Program-made: the position numbers and the translations under genes
Part shown: positions 17,489 to 26,895 of the stretch, piece by piece
Layout of the letters: every line of letters begins with the position of its first letter
How positions within the stretch are numbered: position 1 is the stretch's first letter
Notes under the pieces: generated by a model
The model's database searches: none
The model's input: only the letters and a program-made list of their open reading frames with translations
What the model was told of the DNA's origin: nothing
Assembly: GCF_007746075.1 (NCBI RefSeq)
Contig: NZ_CP036339.1
Span: 2,490,885 to 2,554,884 of the forward strand
Length of the DNA stretch: 64,000 nucleotides
Reading direction: 5' to 3'
Source: Lacipirellula limnantheis
GTDB lineage: Bacteria > Planctomycetota > Planctomycetia > Pirellulales > Lacipirellulaceae

Positions 17489-18205
17489 TTAGGCGCTGAC
17501 GCCGATTCGTGGGCAAAAACCATTCATCACGCAATCGTCGCACTTTGGCTTGCGGGCGATACAGATGCGGCGACCATGAGCGATCAGTCGGTGTGAGAAG
17601 TCAATCCATTCCTTGCGTGGAACGATGGCCATGAGGTCGGCCTCGACCTTCACTGGGTCCGTCTGCGAGGTGAGACCAAGGCGGCGACTCAGCCGTCCGA
17701 CGTGGGTATCAACGACGACGCCCGTTGCTTTGCCGAAGGCCACGCCCAGCACCACGTTGGCCGTTTTGCGGCCGACGCCGGCCAGATGAACGAGGGCTTC
17801 GACACTGTCGGGGACCTCGCCGCCATGCTCATCGACGATCGCCGCCGACGCCGCCTTGATGCTTTTGGCTTTACTGCGGAAGAAGCCGGTGCTCTGAATG
17901 GCCTTCTCAATCGCCGGCAACGGCGCGGCGGCGAATGCGGCGGCATCGGGATATTTTTGGAAGAGAGGAGGCGTCACGATGTTCACTCGGGCATCGGTGC
18001 ATTGCGCCGAGAGGATCGTCGCGACGAGCAGTTCAAACGGAGATGAATGCACGAGCGCGCACTGAACTTCCGGATACTCTTTCTTCAGACTTCGTACCAC
18101 CTGTCCGGTTCGCCGTTTGGCGGCCGCCGCGCCGTCGAGCGCCGACGCCACGTCCCGGAAGGCCGTGGCCGACGATTTGCCGCGAACGGCCTTCCTGCCA
18201 GTCAT
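17489..18205 (-). CDS. nth: Endonuclease III, DNA glycosylase/AP lyase
   Basis: 238 residues from the ATG at 18205 (MTGRKAVRGKSSATAF), with an AGGCG Shine-Dalgarno-like site 5 bases upstream. An ATG at 18238 is possible. It removes oxidised pyrimidines in base-excision repair. Hallmarks are the helix-hairpin-helix LAGVGRKTANVVLG with catalytic Lys147, the catalytic Asp166 in VVDTHVGRLSRRLG, and the C-terminal [4Fe-4S] loop. That loop has Cys215, Cys222, Cys225 and Cys231 (C-X6-C-X2-C-X5-C). Residues before 30 are basic and nonconserved. Confidence 0.95.
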   Translation of the reverse strand: MTGRKAVRGKSSATAFRDVASALDGAAAAKRRTGQVVRSLKKEYPEVQCALVHSSPFELLVATILSAQCTDARVNIVTPPLFQKYPDAAAFAAAPLPAIEKAIQSTGFFRSKAKSIKAASAAIVDEHGGEVPDSVEALVHLAGVGRKTANVVLGVAFGKATGVVVDTHVGRLSRRLGLTSQTDPVKVEADLMAIVPRKEWIDFSHRLIAHGRRICIARKPKCDDCVMNGFCPRIGVSA

Positions 18206-18497
18206 TTGTCGCCTGTCGTGGAGAGTGGAGACTGGCATCGACGCGCCGAGGCGAAGGTTCCGAGAGGCCGCAGGGGGCCATTTCCTCCGTCTGTGGACCA
18301 ATTGTGAGGGCGGCGCCGGTAGTGTCAACCCGCCAGAAGTCGCGGGGTCCTTCGCGGGGTACTAGGGCTGAAAGCGATTTCTGGCCGCGCTGGCGGACGG
18401 CGTCTATAATCCACCAGCGATCCGTTCCACTTGGGTCGCATGCAGACCCTGGCCGCCCGCGCGGACCATTTGCCGCGCAGCTCGGAGCCCAGTCACC

Positions 18498-18908
18498 ATG
18501 CCGCACGACGCCGAATCAGGCGATTCGCTCTATCTGCAAGGCATTCGTTTTTTCAACGACTGCGAATTCTTCGAAGCTCATGAGGTTTGGGAAGAGTTGT
18601 GGACCGAATATCGCGGCCCGTTGCGTCGGTACTATCAAGGGCTGATTCAGGCGGCGGTAGCGTTGCACCACTTCGGCAACGGCAATGTTCGAGGCGCGAA
18701 GAAGGTTTATCTATCGAGCCGCGGCTACCTGGATGATTTTCGTCCCGCTTGTCAGGGACTCGATCTGGAGGCATTCCTTGCTCAATACGAAAGCTGCTTC
18801 GCCGATGTTCTGGCGTCGACCGAGGAGTTTCCCCGAATAGTGATCGTGCCCGATTTGATTCCCGAAATTCACCTCGATCCGGCGCTGGCCGGCGCTGGTG
18901 AGGCATAG
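18498..18908 (+). CDS. DUF309 protein
   Basis: A 136-residue helical cytosolic protein. The stretch FFEAHEVWEELW (about 25-36) and YYQGLIQAAVALHHFGNGN (about 45-63) are the signature of DUF309, a small all-alpha family of unknown function widespread in bacteria. The His/Glu pattern in the first motif could bind metal, but that is inference. It is followed by a LON-domain gene and folE on the same strand. Confidence 0.88.
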   Translation: MPHDAESGDSLYLQGIRFFNDCEFFEAHEVWEELWTEYRGPLRRYYQGLIQAAVALHHFGNGNVRGAKKVYLSSRGYLDDFRPACQGLDLEAFLAQYESCFADVLASTEEFPRIVIVPDLIPEIHLDPALAGAGEA

Positions 18909-19042
18909 CAGCCATCGGCTCTGCCGGTGGACGATGCAAAAGTCACGCTAACCGACAGTCCGTTGACCGGCAAAGCCGGCGGATTTCATTGCGGCGAAAG
19001 TCGCGGCCACATCCCTCAAGCATCCCACCTACCGCACTAGCC

Positions 19043-19765
19043 ATGGCCATGCTTCCCTGGAACGCCGAAGACCTTACGTTCGATGAAACGCGCTTCAAGG
19101 GACGAACGCGGCTGTTTCCGCTGCCCGATCTGGTGATGTTCCCCCACGTGATGCAGCCGTTGCACATTTTCGAGCCGCGGTATCGCGAAATGCTGAACGA
19201 CGCGCTCGATAGCGACGGGCTGATCGCGATGAGCGTTTTGGCGCCGGGTTGGGAGGCCGTTTATGAAGGCCGACCGAAACTGTTGCCGCCGCTGTGCATT
19301 GGGAAAATCGTAACGCATCAACGCCTCGGCGACGGCCGGTACAACATCATGCTGCTCGGCATGCGGCGGGCACGGCTACTGCACGAGGTCGAGAGCGGCC
19401 GTTCATTTCGTTCGGCTGAGGTCGAGCTGCTCGAGGAGGTCTATCCCACCGAGGGCGAAGCGGACCGGGCCGAGATGCAGTCAGTGCTGTGCCGAGCATT
19501 TCAGAAGTCATTGCCCATCCCTGACGGAGCGAAGCCGACGGGACCGGTGCAGGAACTGCTCGCCTCGGAACTCCCGCTGGGCGTGCTGACCGACCTGGCA
19601 GGCTTTGCCTTGCCGCTTGACGGGGAGCTGAAATGCCGACTGCTGGCCGAGTGCAACGTCGATCGGCGGGCGCGCATGCTGCTCGACGCGCTGGGGCGCC
19701 CCTGGAAGGGGATCCCGCTCACTCCCGCCGCCGTTGGCTACCCGCCCCGCTTCAGCAGCAACTGA
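19043..19765 (+). CDS. LON-protease substrate-binding-domain protein
   Basis: 240 residues, starting at the ATG at 19043 ([13 protein letters not shown] at 19049 is equally possible). The domain runs from [20 protein letters not shown] (about 24-43) through [10 protein letters not shown] and the strand motif [20 protein letters not shown]. This is the N-terminal domain of Lon protease as a stand-alone protein without ATPase or protease parts. Such proteins are common in bacteria and are proposed to bind substrates or small ligands. The tail (about 150-240) is helical. It is possibly in one transcript with folE. Confidence 0.85.
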   Translation: MAMLPWNAEDLTFDETRFKGRTRLFPLPDLVMFPHVMQPLHIFEPRYREMLNDALDSDGLIAMSVLAPGWEAVYEGRPKLLPPLCIGKIVTHQRLGDGRYNIMLLGMRRARLLHEVESGRSFRSAEVELLEEVYPTEGEADRAEMQSVLCRAFQKSLPIPDGAKPTGPVQELLASELPLGVLTDLAGFALPLDGELKCRLLAECNVDRRARMLLDALGRPWKGIPLTPAAVGYPPRFSSN

Positions 19766-19838
19766 GGCCGTTGACGGCCCGCTCCGCCGCCGCGTAGGAT
19801 CGGCTCTTTGGGCACTCGCACCACAGACGGCGGTATCG

Positions 19839-20495
19839 ATGAGCGCTTCGCAACCGAGCGGCAACAAGTCGTTCGACCAAGGCAGCCTGTCGGGGGAACT
19901 CGACGAACCGGCGACGAGCGCCGTCGCGTACGAAGTCGACCTGCCGCGTATCGAACGGGCGGTTCGCGAGATTCTGTTTGCCGTCGGCGAGGATCCCGAT
20001 CGCGAGGGGCTGCGCGAGACGCCGGCCCGCGTCGCGCGGATGTACCGCGAGCTATTCAGCGGCCTCCACACCGACCCGCGGATCCATCTGCAGAAATTCT
20101 TCACCGAGAAGTACGACGAGATGGTGCTGGTGAAGGACATTTCGTTCAACAGCATGTGCGAGCACCACATGCTGCCGTTCATCGGCAAGGCGCACATTGG
20201 GTACGTCCCCAACGGCAAGGTCGTGGGGCTGAGCAAGTTGGCGCGCGTCGTCGAGGAGATTTCACATCGCCCCCAGGTGCAGGAGCGGATGACGGAGCAA
20301 ATTGCCAACCTGCTCGTCGAGGAGCTCGGCGTGAAAGGCGTCGCGGTGGTGATCGAGGCGGCCCACTCTTGCATGTCGATCCGCGGCGTGCGCAAGCCCG
20401 ATAGCGTCTGCGTCACGTCGGCGATGAAGGGGCTGTTCCGCTCGAACCTGTCGAGCAGGTCGGAAGTGATGAATCTCATCTACGGCGGGCGGTAA
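19839..20495 (+). CDS. folE: GTP cyclohydrolase I
   Basis: The 218-residue enzyme converts GTP to 7,8-dihydroneopterin triphosphate, the first step of folate (and possibly queuosine-type) pterin synthesis. Zinc ligands are Cys107 and His110 in [10 protein letters not shown] and Cys178 in AHSCMSIRG, nearly the E. coli numbering. [28 protein letters not shown] and the C-terminal [12 protein letters not shown] are also typical. I start at 19839; the upstream codons overlap the end of the LON-domain gene and are not conserved. The stop is 7 bases before the next gene, indicating an operon. Confidence 0.96.
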   Translation: MSASQPSGNKSFDQGSLSGELDEPATSAVAYEVDLPRIERAVREILFAVGEDPDREGLRETPARVARMYRELFSGLHTDPRIHLQKFFTEKYDEMVLVKDISFNSMCEHHMLPFIGKAHIGYVPNGKVVGLSKLARVVEEISHRPQVQERMTEQIANLLVEELGVKGVAVVIEAAHSCMSIRGVRKPDSVCVTSAMKGLFRSNLSSRSEVMNLIYGGR

Positions 20496-20502
20496 GCACG
20501 AG

Positions 20503-21285
20503 ATGACGCTGCTGACCGAATTCCTGCTGAGGCTGTCGTTCGGCATGGCGGCAGGAATGGCGATCGTGCCGCCGCGGTTGGTGACGAGCGGGTACTACCG
20601 CAACCACCTCTACGTGACGCTGGGGCTGTCGGCGCTGGCGGCGCTGTTAAGTCGCGTGGCCGCGCCTGCAGCGTTCTGGTGGGCGCTGGCGACGGCCGTA
20701 CTCAGCTACGTCGGCTCGGTTTGTTGGCTCTACGAAAAACGCCGAGCGGGGGTCGCCGCGCTTGTCGCCGTCGCGGTCGCGGCCGTCATCGGCGCGCTGG
20801 CCATTACCCAACGCGGGGCGGATATGGACCAAACCGCAGCGGCGACGCGCGCTGCAAGCCCCGAACTTGCCGAGACGTTAAGGTTGTTCCAGCCGATCAC
20901 GTCGGGCTTGCTGCTCGGGACGACGATGGCCGCGATGCTGCTGGGGCACTGGTATCTCAACGCTCCCGGGATGGAGCTCGCGCCGTTGCGCCGATTGCTC
21001 GTTGCCATGGCGAGCGCGGTGGCGCTACAAGCCACGCTTTGCGGCGTAGGGCTCGCTCTCAACGCGGCGCATCACGATCTGACCACGCAGGAATGGATTT
21101 TTATCTCATTGCGTTGGTCCTTTGGCCTCCTTGGTTTACCGGTTCTCATCTGGATGGCGTGGAAAACGCTGGAAATCCCCAATACGCAAAGCGCGACGGG
21201 CATTCTCTACGTCGCGGCGATTTGTGTGCTCGCCGGTGAAACCGTATCGTTGCCACTGTCTGCCGAGTCGGTTTTCCCCGTATAA
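20503..21285 (+). CDS. Seven-helix integral membrane protein of unknown function
   Basis: The 260-residue protein is dominated by hydrophobic segments. About seven transmembrane helices fall near residues 8-25, 36-55, 60-75, 84-102, 132-150, 165-185 and 202-250. No catalytic motif is recognised. It begins 7 bases after folE and is probably translationally coupled to it. A membrane component linked to folate or pterin use is possible but unsupported. Confidence 0.7.
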   Translation: MTLLTEFLLRLSFGMAAGMAIVPPRLVTSGYYRNHLYVTLGLSALAALLSRVAAPAAFWWALATAVLSYVGSVCWLYEKRRAGVAALVAVAVAAVIGALAITQRGADMDQTAAATRAASPELAETLRLFQPITSGLLLGTTMAAMLLGHWYLNAPGMELAPLRRLLVAMASAVALQATLCGVGLALNAAHHDLTTQEWIFISLRWSFGLLGLPVLIWMAWKTLEIPNTQSATGILYVAAICVLAGETVSLPLSAESVFPV

Positions 21286-21343
21286 TGGCGGTTTGCCCCG
21301 GCCGACGGGGCGGCGGACCTACGGTCTTATCGCGTTGCGATTG

Positions 21344-21820
21344 ATGAACGTCACCTACGCCTGCAGCTCGTGCGACGCCGCGGTTCGGCAGGAGTTCGAT
21401 GAAGAGTCGAAGTCGCTCGCCTGCCCGGCCTGCCGGCACGAGATCACGCTGCCGGAAGGGGCCGTCAGCGGTGAGCGGGTGCGTCGCTGCCTCGTTTGCC
21501 CGAGCCACGACCTCTACATGCGGAAAGATTTTCCGCAGCGGTTGGGGGTGCTGCTCGTGGGGATCGGCATCGTGGGGAGCTCGATCGCATGGTACAACGC
21601 CAATCTCCCCTGGACGTTCGGGATTCTGTTCGCCACGGCGCTGGCCGATCTTCTGCTATTCATGTTCGTGGGGAACGCGCTGATGTGCTACCGATGCAGC
21701 GCGCAGTATCGAGGCGTCGCTGAGATGGAAACGCACGGCCAGTTCGATCTGGAGACGCACGAGAAGTATCGGCAAATCGCGGCACGGACGAGTCACATTG
21801 CTTCGTCGCCGCCTTCATGA
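21344..21820 (+). CDS. Zinc-ribbon membrane protein
   Basis: 158 residues from the ATG at 21344 (MNVTYACSSCDAAVRQEF). The N-terminal zinc ribbon has CSSC and CPAC (about residues 7-31), and a third Cys pair lies in RCLVCPSHD. Two transmembrane helices follow (GVLLVGIGIVGSSIAWY and FGILFATALADLLLFMFVG), then another CYRC before a polar tail. The architecture is that of small membrane-anchored zinc-ribbon proteins without known function. It closes the run of plus-strand genes that starts with the DUF309 gene. Confidence 0.72.
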   Translation: MNVTYACSSCDAAVRQEFDEESKSLACPACRHEITLPEGAVSGERVRRCLVCPSHDLYMRKDFPQRLGVLLVGIGIVGSSIAWYNANLPWTFGILFATALADLLLFMFVGNALMCYRCSAQYRGVAEMETHGQFDLETHEKYRQIAARTSHIASSPPS

Positions 21821-21829
21821 GGGATAAAA

Positions 21830-21981
21830 CTAACCACCAAGATACAAAGGCGCAGAAAAGGCACGAACTTAAAAAGTGCAACGAAACATGCCTCTGCAAT
21901 TCGTTATTTCTATTTTGTCAATTTGGCTTCTCGCTAGCATCGCCTTCGTGCTTCCTTCGAGTCTTTGTGCCCCAGCGGTTA
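21830..21981. repeat. Dispersed imperfect inverted repeat (AACCACCAAG type), copy C
   Basis: The left arm CTAACCACCAAGATACAAAG... (21830-21868) and right arm (21944-21981, ending ...TCTTTGTGCCCCAGCGGTTA) are imperfectly complementary. The unit style is the same as in copies B and D. It fills the gap before the FAD/Fe-S oxidoreductase gene. Confidence 0.55.
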
Positions 21982-22021
21982 CGCATTAGTTTGCACACGG
22001 TTAGACGCCCCTCGCTCGCCA

Positions 22022-25021
22022 ATGGACGCTGAACAGATTCGCATCCGAGACGACCTGAGGGGCCAGCTCGACGGCGACGTCCACTGCGACGACTTGTTCG
22101 TCCAGATGTATGCGAGTGATGCGAGTATCTTCGAGATTCCCCCGCTCGGCGTGGCGCTGCCGCGACACCGCGACGACGTCGCCGCCATTGTGCGGTATGC
22201 CGCGGAGCGGGGCATCCCCCTCTACCCGCGCGGGGCGGGAACTGGTTTGGCCGGAGATTCGCTCGGCCGCGGCATCGTCGTTGATTTCTCGAAGCACATG
22301 CGCCGGATCGTCGCGGTCGGCGACGACTATGCCGTGGTGCAGCCAGGGGTGGTGCTCGCGCAACTCAACGAGCGGCTCGCCCGATCCGGTCGGATTTTCG
22401 GGCCCGATCCGGCCGGCATCGAAGTCACCACGATGGGAAGCGTCGTCGCCCTCGACGCTTCGGGAAGCCGATGGCCCGTATACGGGTCAACGAGGAGCCA
22501 TGTCCGCGATCTCGAAGTCGTCCTGGCCGATGGGCAGATCGCGCGGCTTGCACGACATGTTCCCGATGCGAACGCCGATCGCCGCGACCAGCCGGGCGAA
22601 GCACTAGCCGCCGGAGTGGCCGACATTCTCACACGCCACGAGCATGCGATCGCCGAGCGGCGCGTGCGCAGTCTAGTCGACCGCAGCGGGTATCACCTGC
22701 ACAACCTGCGCGGCAGCGCCGCTCCCGGCGAAGGGCCGATCGACCTGGCCGCACTGCTGGTTGGCAGCGAGGGGACGCTGGCGCTGACGACGGAGATCGC
22801 CGTCGCCACGGCGCCGATACCGGCGCACACGGGCAGCATGGTGCTTTTTTTCACATCGCTTTCGGCGGCGGCGCAAGCGGCGGCAGAACTCTCGATGCAC
22901 ATGTTGCGGGCGTGCGATCTGATGGATCGCCGGCATCTGAGCCTCGCCCGCGAGATGGACCCTCGTTACGAGTTTCTCATTCCCGCCGAAGCGGAAGCCG
23001 TGCTACTGATCGAATGCGGCGGCGACTCGGACGACGAGGTGCGGCAGCATTTGAGAGAATTGGAGCATTTGCTGGTCGACCAACGCAGGCTGGCGTCAAG
23101 TTCCCACTTGGCGCTCGATCCGTACGACAGCCAGATGTTGTGGCAACTCGCGCGGCGGTATGTGCCGACCCTCTATCGGCTGCGCGGCTCGTCGCGCCCG
23201 GTGCCGTTCGTCGAGGATATTGCCGTTCCCCCTGCGGCGTTGCCAAACTTCCTGCAACGGGCGCTTGAAACGCTCCGCAAGCACCAGGTGACGGCGTCGA
23301 TCTTTGGCCACGCGGCCCATGGACAACTTCACATCCGGCCGTTCATTGATCTTACCGATCCTGAGGACGTGGCGAAGTTGCGCGAGCTCGCGGAGGAGTT
23401 GTACGGGTTCACCTGGGAGGTGGGCGGCACGATTAGCGGTGAGCATGCCGAGGGTTATAGCCGCACGCCGTACGCGGCGGGCCAACATGGCCCGTTGATG
23501 GCGGCATTCCGCGAGATGAAGGAACTGTTCGACCCGCGCGGCATTCTCAATCCCGGGAAAAAAATTCCGGCCGAGGGGGTGCCGGCGGAGGCGCCGCTGC
23601 GGCGAGTGAACTATCCGCTGCTGGAGCGAATCGAAGTCGATGATAGCCCGCCAGCCACCGCGACGCCGCGTTCAGCCTTAAGCGTGATTCAATTGCAGTT
23701 GGATTGGCGCCCCGACGAAATGACCTACGCCGCTCGAATGTGCAACGGCTGCGGCGCCTGCCGGACGCAGAGCGAAGGGTCGCGCATGTGTCCGACGTTT
23801 CGGCCGGCGCCGCGCGAAGAGGCGTCCCCGCGCGCGAAGGCGAATCTCGCGCGCGGGATTCTGACAGGCTCGTTGCCGGCTGGCATCGTGCTCGACGATG
23901 CGCTCAAGGAAGTGTGCGATCTTTGCGTCCACTGCCATATGTGCCGACTCGAGTGTCCGGCAAACGTCGACGTGCCAAAAATGATGGCCGAAGCCAAGGG
24001 CGCATACGTCGCCACCAATGGGCTGCGGCTCCACGACTGGTTCGTGACGAACATCGACGTGTTGTGCGGGTATGCCTCGCGGTTCCCAAATCTGGCCAAC
24101 TGGGCCATCCGCAGCCGCGTGGCGCGCTGGGTCATCGAGAGGACGTTGGGCATCGCGCAAGGCAGAAAACTGCCGCGCTTTCAGCGGGGTCCGTTTCTGG
24201 AATCAGCGACGCAAGAGCGGTACGCCAAGCCAAATCGCGTCCCAGGCGACAAAGTCCTGCTGTTCGTCGACACGTTCGCGAACTTCTGCGACCAGCAACT
24301 CGTCAAGGCGCTTGTGGCAGTGCTGGAGCACAATAACGTCTCCATTTACATTCCCGATCGGCAGTACGAGGCGGGAATGCCGATGATCTCGCAAGGCGCG
24401 CTCGGCCCCGCGCGGTTGCTGGCCGAGCGAAATGTCGCGCTTCTCTCCGAAGCGGTCCGACAGGGATATACGATTGTCTCGACGGAGCCTTCAGCAATCT
24501 TAGCGCTGACCCACGAGTACGCCCATCTCCTCGGAGATGATTCAGATGTGCGGCTCGTTGCCGAAAATGCCATGGAAGCCACGCAATACCTGTGGCGGCT
24601 CCACCAGAAGGGACGCCTGCGGCTTGACTTCCAGCCCCTGCCGATGAGCGTCGGGTACCACACCCCGTGCCACGTCAAGGCATTGGAGGTCGGTGCGCCG
24701 AGCGTCAATTTACTCGGCCTCATCCCGCAACTCGACGTGCGATTGATCGAAAAGGGTTGTAGCGGTGCAGCCGGTTTATTCGGCTTCCAGAAGCAGAATT
24801 ATCGCACCAGCCTGCGTATCGGGCTGCCGCTCATCAATGAGTTGCGCTCCGGCGGTTACCGAATTGGCGTTACCGAGTGCAGCACGTGCCGCGTCCAAAT
24901 GGAGCAGGGAGCGCCGATGGCGACGCTCCACCCGGTCAAAGTGGTCGCATTGGCCTACGGGCTGATGCCGGAACTGGAAAAGTTGATTGATAGTCCCGCG
25001 CAGGAACTGGTAGTAAGATGA
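22022..25021 (+). CDS. FAD-linked oxidase / Fe-S oxidoreductase fusion (GlcD-GlpC type)
   Basis: The 999-residue enzyme has an N-terminal FAD-binding domain (YPRGAGTGLAGDSLGRGIV near residues 65-85) and the FAD-oxidase C domain (to about 530). A dicluster ferredoxin segment follows with CNGCGACRTQSEGSRMCP (near 575) and CDLCVHCHMCRLECP (near 635). Two CCG-type cysteine domains come last (TPCHVKALE, KGCSGAAGLFG, ECSTCRVQME). Relatives oxidise D-lactate, glycolate or other 2-hydroxy acids and pass electrons to the quinone pool. The exact substrate is not visible. I start at 22022; its TGA overlaps the ATG of moaD by ATGA, implying coupling. Confidence 0.88.
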   Translation: MDAEQIRIRDDLRGQLDGDVHCDDLFVQMYASDASIFEIPPLGVALPRHRDDVAAIVRYAAERGIPLYPRGAGTGLAGDSLGRGIVVDFSKHMRRIVAVGDDYAVVQPGVVLAQLNERLARSGRIFGPDPAGIEVTTMGSVVALDASGSRWPVYGSTRSHVRDLEVVLADGQIARLARHVPDANADRRDQPGEALAAGVADILTRHEHAIAERRVRSLVDRSGYHLHNLRGSAAPGEGPIDLAALLVGSEGTLALTTEIAVATAPIPAHTGSMVLFFTSLSAAAQAAAELSMHMLRACDLMDRRHLSLAREMDPRYEFLIPAEAEAVLLIECGGDSDDEVRQHLRELEHLLVDQRRLASSSHLALDPYDSQMLWQLARRYVPTLYRLRGSSRPVPFVEDIAVPPAALPNFLQRALETLRKHQVTASIFGHAAHGQLHIRPFIDLTDPEDVAKLRELAEELYGFTWEVGGTISGEHAEGYSRTPYAAGQHGPLMAAFREMKELFDPRGILNPGKKIPAEGVPAEAPLRRVNYPLLERIEVDDSPPATATPRSALSVIQLQLDWRPDEMTYAARMCNGCGACRTQSEGSRMCPTFRPAPREEASPRAKANLARGILTGSLPAGIVLDDALKEVCDLCVHCHMCRLECPANVDVPKMMAEAKGAYVATNGLRLHDWFVTNIDVLCGYASRFPNLANWAIRSRVARWVIERTLGIAQGRKLPRFQRGPFLESATQERYAKPNRVPGDKVLLFVDTFANFCDQQLVKALVAVLEHNNVSIYIPDRQYEAGMPMISQGALGPARLLAERNVALLSEAVRQGYTIVSTEPSAILALTHEYAHLLGDDSDVRLVAENAMEATQYLWRLHQKGRLRLDFQPLPMSVGYHTPCHVKALEVGAPSVNLLGLIPQLDVRLIEKGCSGAAGLFGFQKQNYRTSLRIGLPLINELRSGGYRIGVTECSTCRVQMEQGAPMATLHPVKVVALAYGLMPELEKLIDSPAQELVVR

Positions 25022-25263
25022 AGCTCACGGTAAAGCTGTTCGCCGCCGCGAGGGAGCTAGTGGGCGGCGACCAAATGGAGCTGACATTGCCCGCGGATGC
25101 GAGCATTGGCCAACTAAGAATGGCGCTAATCGCTGCGGCGCCGCAGCTGGCGTCCCTGGCCGCGCGCTCGCTGATCGCCGTGAATGAAGAGTATGCGAGC
25201 GATACGACGCGGCTACGGCAGGGCGACGTCGCGGCATTGATTCCGCCGGTAAGCGGTGGCTGA
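25018..25263 (+). CDS. moaD: Molybdopterin synthase sulfur-carrier subunit
   Basis: An 81-residue ubiquitin-fold protein ending in the required Gly-Gly (IPPVSGG). Its C-terminal thiocarboxylate supplies the dithiolene sulfurs of molybdopterin. The start KLTVKLFAAARELVGGDQ is typical of MoaD. It overlaps the stop of the oxidoreductase gene by 4 bases (ATGA) and is followed by moaE after 36 bases, as in standard moaDE pairs. Confidence 0.92.
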   Translation: MKLTVKLFAAARELVGGDQMELTLPADASIGQLRMALIAAAPQLASLAARSLIAVNEEYASDTTRLRQGDVAALIPPVSGG

Positions 25264-25299
25264 GTCGGCTGGCCGAAGAACATTGATGACGAGTGCGAC

Positions 25300-25752
25300 G
25301 TGATTCAATTGACGGACAACCCGATCGACGTCTCCGCACTGCTGAAATCGGTTCAGCAACCGGAAGCGGGTGCGGTCGTGTTGTTTCTGGGAATCACCCG
25401 GCAATTCACGAACGGACGTGAGACTGCAGCGCTCAGCTACGAGGCCTATCGCGAAATGGCGGTCAGGGAACTGGAGCGACTCGAACAGCATGCCCGCGAG
25501 CGCTGGCCGTTGGTCGGCTGCAACATCGTGCATCGCCTGGGCGACGTGACGCTCGCCGAGGCAAGCGTGGCCATTGCGGTCAGCAGTCCGCACCGCGGTG
25601 AAGCGTTCGAGGCCGGTCGGTGGTTGATTGATGCGCTAAAGGAAGACGTTCCGATTTGGAAGCAGGAGCGTTGGGCCGATGGCGGAGCGGAGTGGGTCCA
25701 TCCCCAGCACTCAACGGACGATGCAGTAGGTCCAACGAACCGTTCAAATTAA
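25300..25752 (+). CDS. moaE: Molybdopterin synthase catalytic subunit
   Basis: The 150-residue partner of MoaD uses a GTG start at 25300; the only nearby upstream ATG is in another frame and stops at once. MoaE converts cyclic pyranopterin monophosphate to molybdopterin. Conserved elements are AVVLFLGITRQFTNGRE, LSYEAYREMA, HRLGDVTLAEASVAIAVSS with PHRGEAF, and the active-site lysine in DVPIWKQERWADG. Its length equals that of other bacterial MoaE proteins. Confidence 0.94.
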   Translation: MIQLTDNPIDVSALLKSVQQPEAGAVVLFLGITRQFTNGRETAALSYEAYREMAVRELERLEQHARERWPLVGCNIVHRLGDVTLAEASVAIAVSSPHRGEAFEAGRWLIDALKEDVPIWKQERWADGGAEWVHPQHSTDDAVGPTNRSN

Positions 25753-25819
25753 CCCCCGTTAGCGGCGGGCTAGCGTCCGCACCCGACATGGGCGGCGCTG
25801 ATTCGGAGTCGTGGCGGCG

Positions 25820-26863
25820 ATGTCGACTGTAGTTCCAACACGATCGAGCGACGCGCTAACGACCTCGTCGCCTGCGCCCCTGGTCGATTCATTCGGCCGC
25901 CGGCACACCAGCCTGCGCATCAGCGTTACCGATCGCTGCAACATCCGCTGCTTCTACTGCATGCCGGCTGAAGGCGTCGTCTTTCGTCCGCGCGCGGAGT
26001 TGCTCACCTTCGAAGAGATCGAGGCCTTTGTTCGCGCGCTCGCGCCCATGGGGATCGACAAGCTGCGGCTCACCGGCGGCGAACCGCTCGTGCGGGCCGA
26101 CCTGCCGCGATTGGTTGAACGGCTGGCCGCGATTCCAGGGTTACGAGATTTAGCGCTAACGACGAACGGCATGCTGCTCGATGAACAAGCCGCCCCGTTG
26201 AAGGCCGCTGGGTTGCAGCGGCTGAATATCAGCCTCGACACCCTTCGCGAGGAGGTGTTCGAGCAAATCACCCGCCGCCAGGGCCTTGATCGAGTTCTAG
26301 CCGGAATCGCCGCCGCCCAAGACGCCGGCTTCGAAGAGATCCGCCTGAACGCCGTTGCCATTCGCGGGCTGACCGAGGACGAAATCTTCCCGCTCGCCGA
26401 ATTCGCCCGCGACCGCGGCCTGGAGCTGCGATTCATCGAGTTCATGCCGCTCGATGCCGAACACCACTGGTCGAACGATCAGCTTCTCACCGGCGCCGAC
26501 ATTCGCCGCACCGTCGAGGATCGCTGGGGCCCGCTAATTCCAGCCCCGCGAAGCAATCCGAGCCAACCCGCCGTCGACTTTGAGTTTGCCGACGGACGGG
26601 GTTCCATCGGATTCATCAATCCGGTCAGCGAGCCGTTCTGCGGCGATTGCAACCGCCTCCGCTTGACGGCGGAAGGACAAGTGCGAAACTGCCTCTTCTC
26701 GGCCGTCGAGTGGGACGCCCGCCGAGTCTTACGGCAGGGGGGCAGCGACGACGATCTGCGGGCTCTGGTCCGCGAATCCGTCGCCGCGAAGGCCGCCGCC
26801 CACGGCATCGGTCAGAGCGATTTTCATCAGCCCCAGCGGGCGATGTACCAAATCGGCGGGTAG
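25820..26863 (+). CDS. moaA: GTP 3',8-cyclase (molybdenum cofactor synthesis, radical SAM)
   Basis: The 347-residue enzyme turns GTP into the precursor of cyclic pyranopterin monophosphate together with MoaC, which is not in this window. The radical-SAM cluster motif CNIRCFYC has Cys40, Cys44 and Cys47. The second [4Fe-4S] site has FCGDCNRLRLTAEGQVRNCL (about 270-290). The C-terminal Gly-Gly (YQIGG) needed for catalysis is intact. I use ATG 25820; GTG 25811 would add three residues. With moaD and moaE it forms a cofactor cluster whose product is used by XdhAB about 8 kb downstream. Confidence 0.95.
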   Translation: MSTVVPTRSSDALTTSSPAPLVDSFGRRHTSLRISVTDRCNIRCFYCMPAEGVVFRPRAELLTFEEIEAFVRALAPMGIDKLRLTGGEPLVRADLPRLVERLAAIPGLRDLALTTNGMLLDEQAAPLKAAGLQRLNISLDTLREEVFEQITRRQGLDRVLAGIAAAQDAGFEEIRLNAVAIRGLTEDEIFPLAEFARDRGLELRFIEFMPLDAEHHWSNDQLLTGADIRRTVEDRWGPLIPAPRSNPSQPAVDFEFADGRGSIGFINPVSEPFCGDCNRLRLTAEGQVRNCLFSAVEWDARRVLRQGGSDDDLRALVRESVAAKAAAHGIGQSDFHQPQRAMYQIGG

Positions 26864-26895
26864 CGAACACAACCAACGAAATCCTGAATCTCCTG

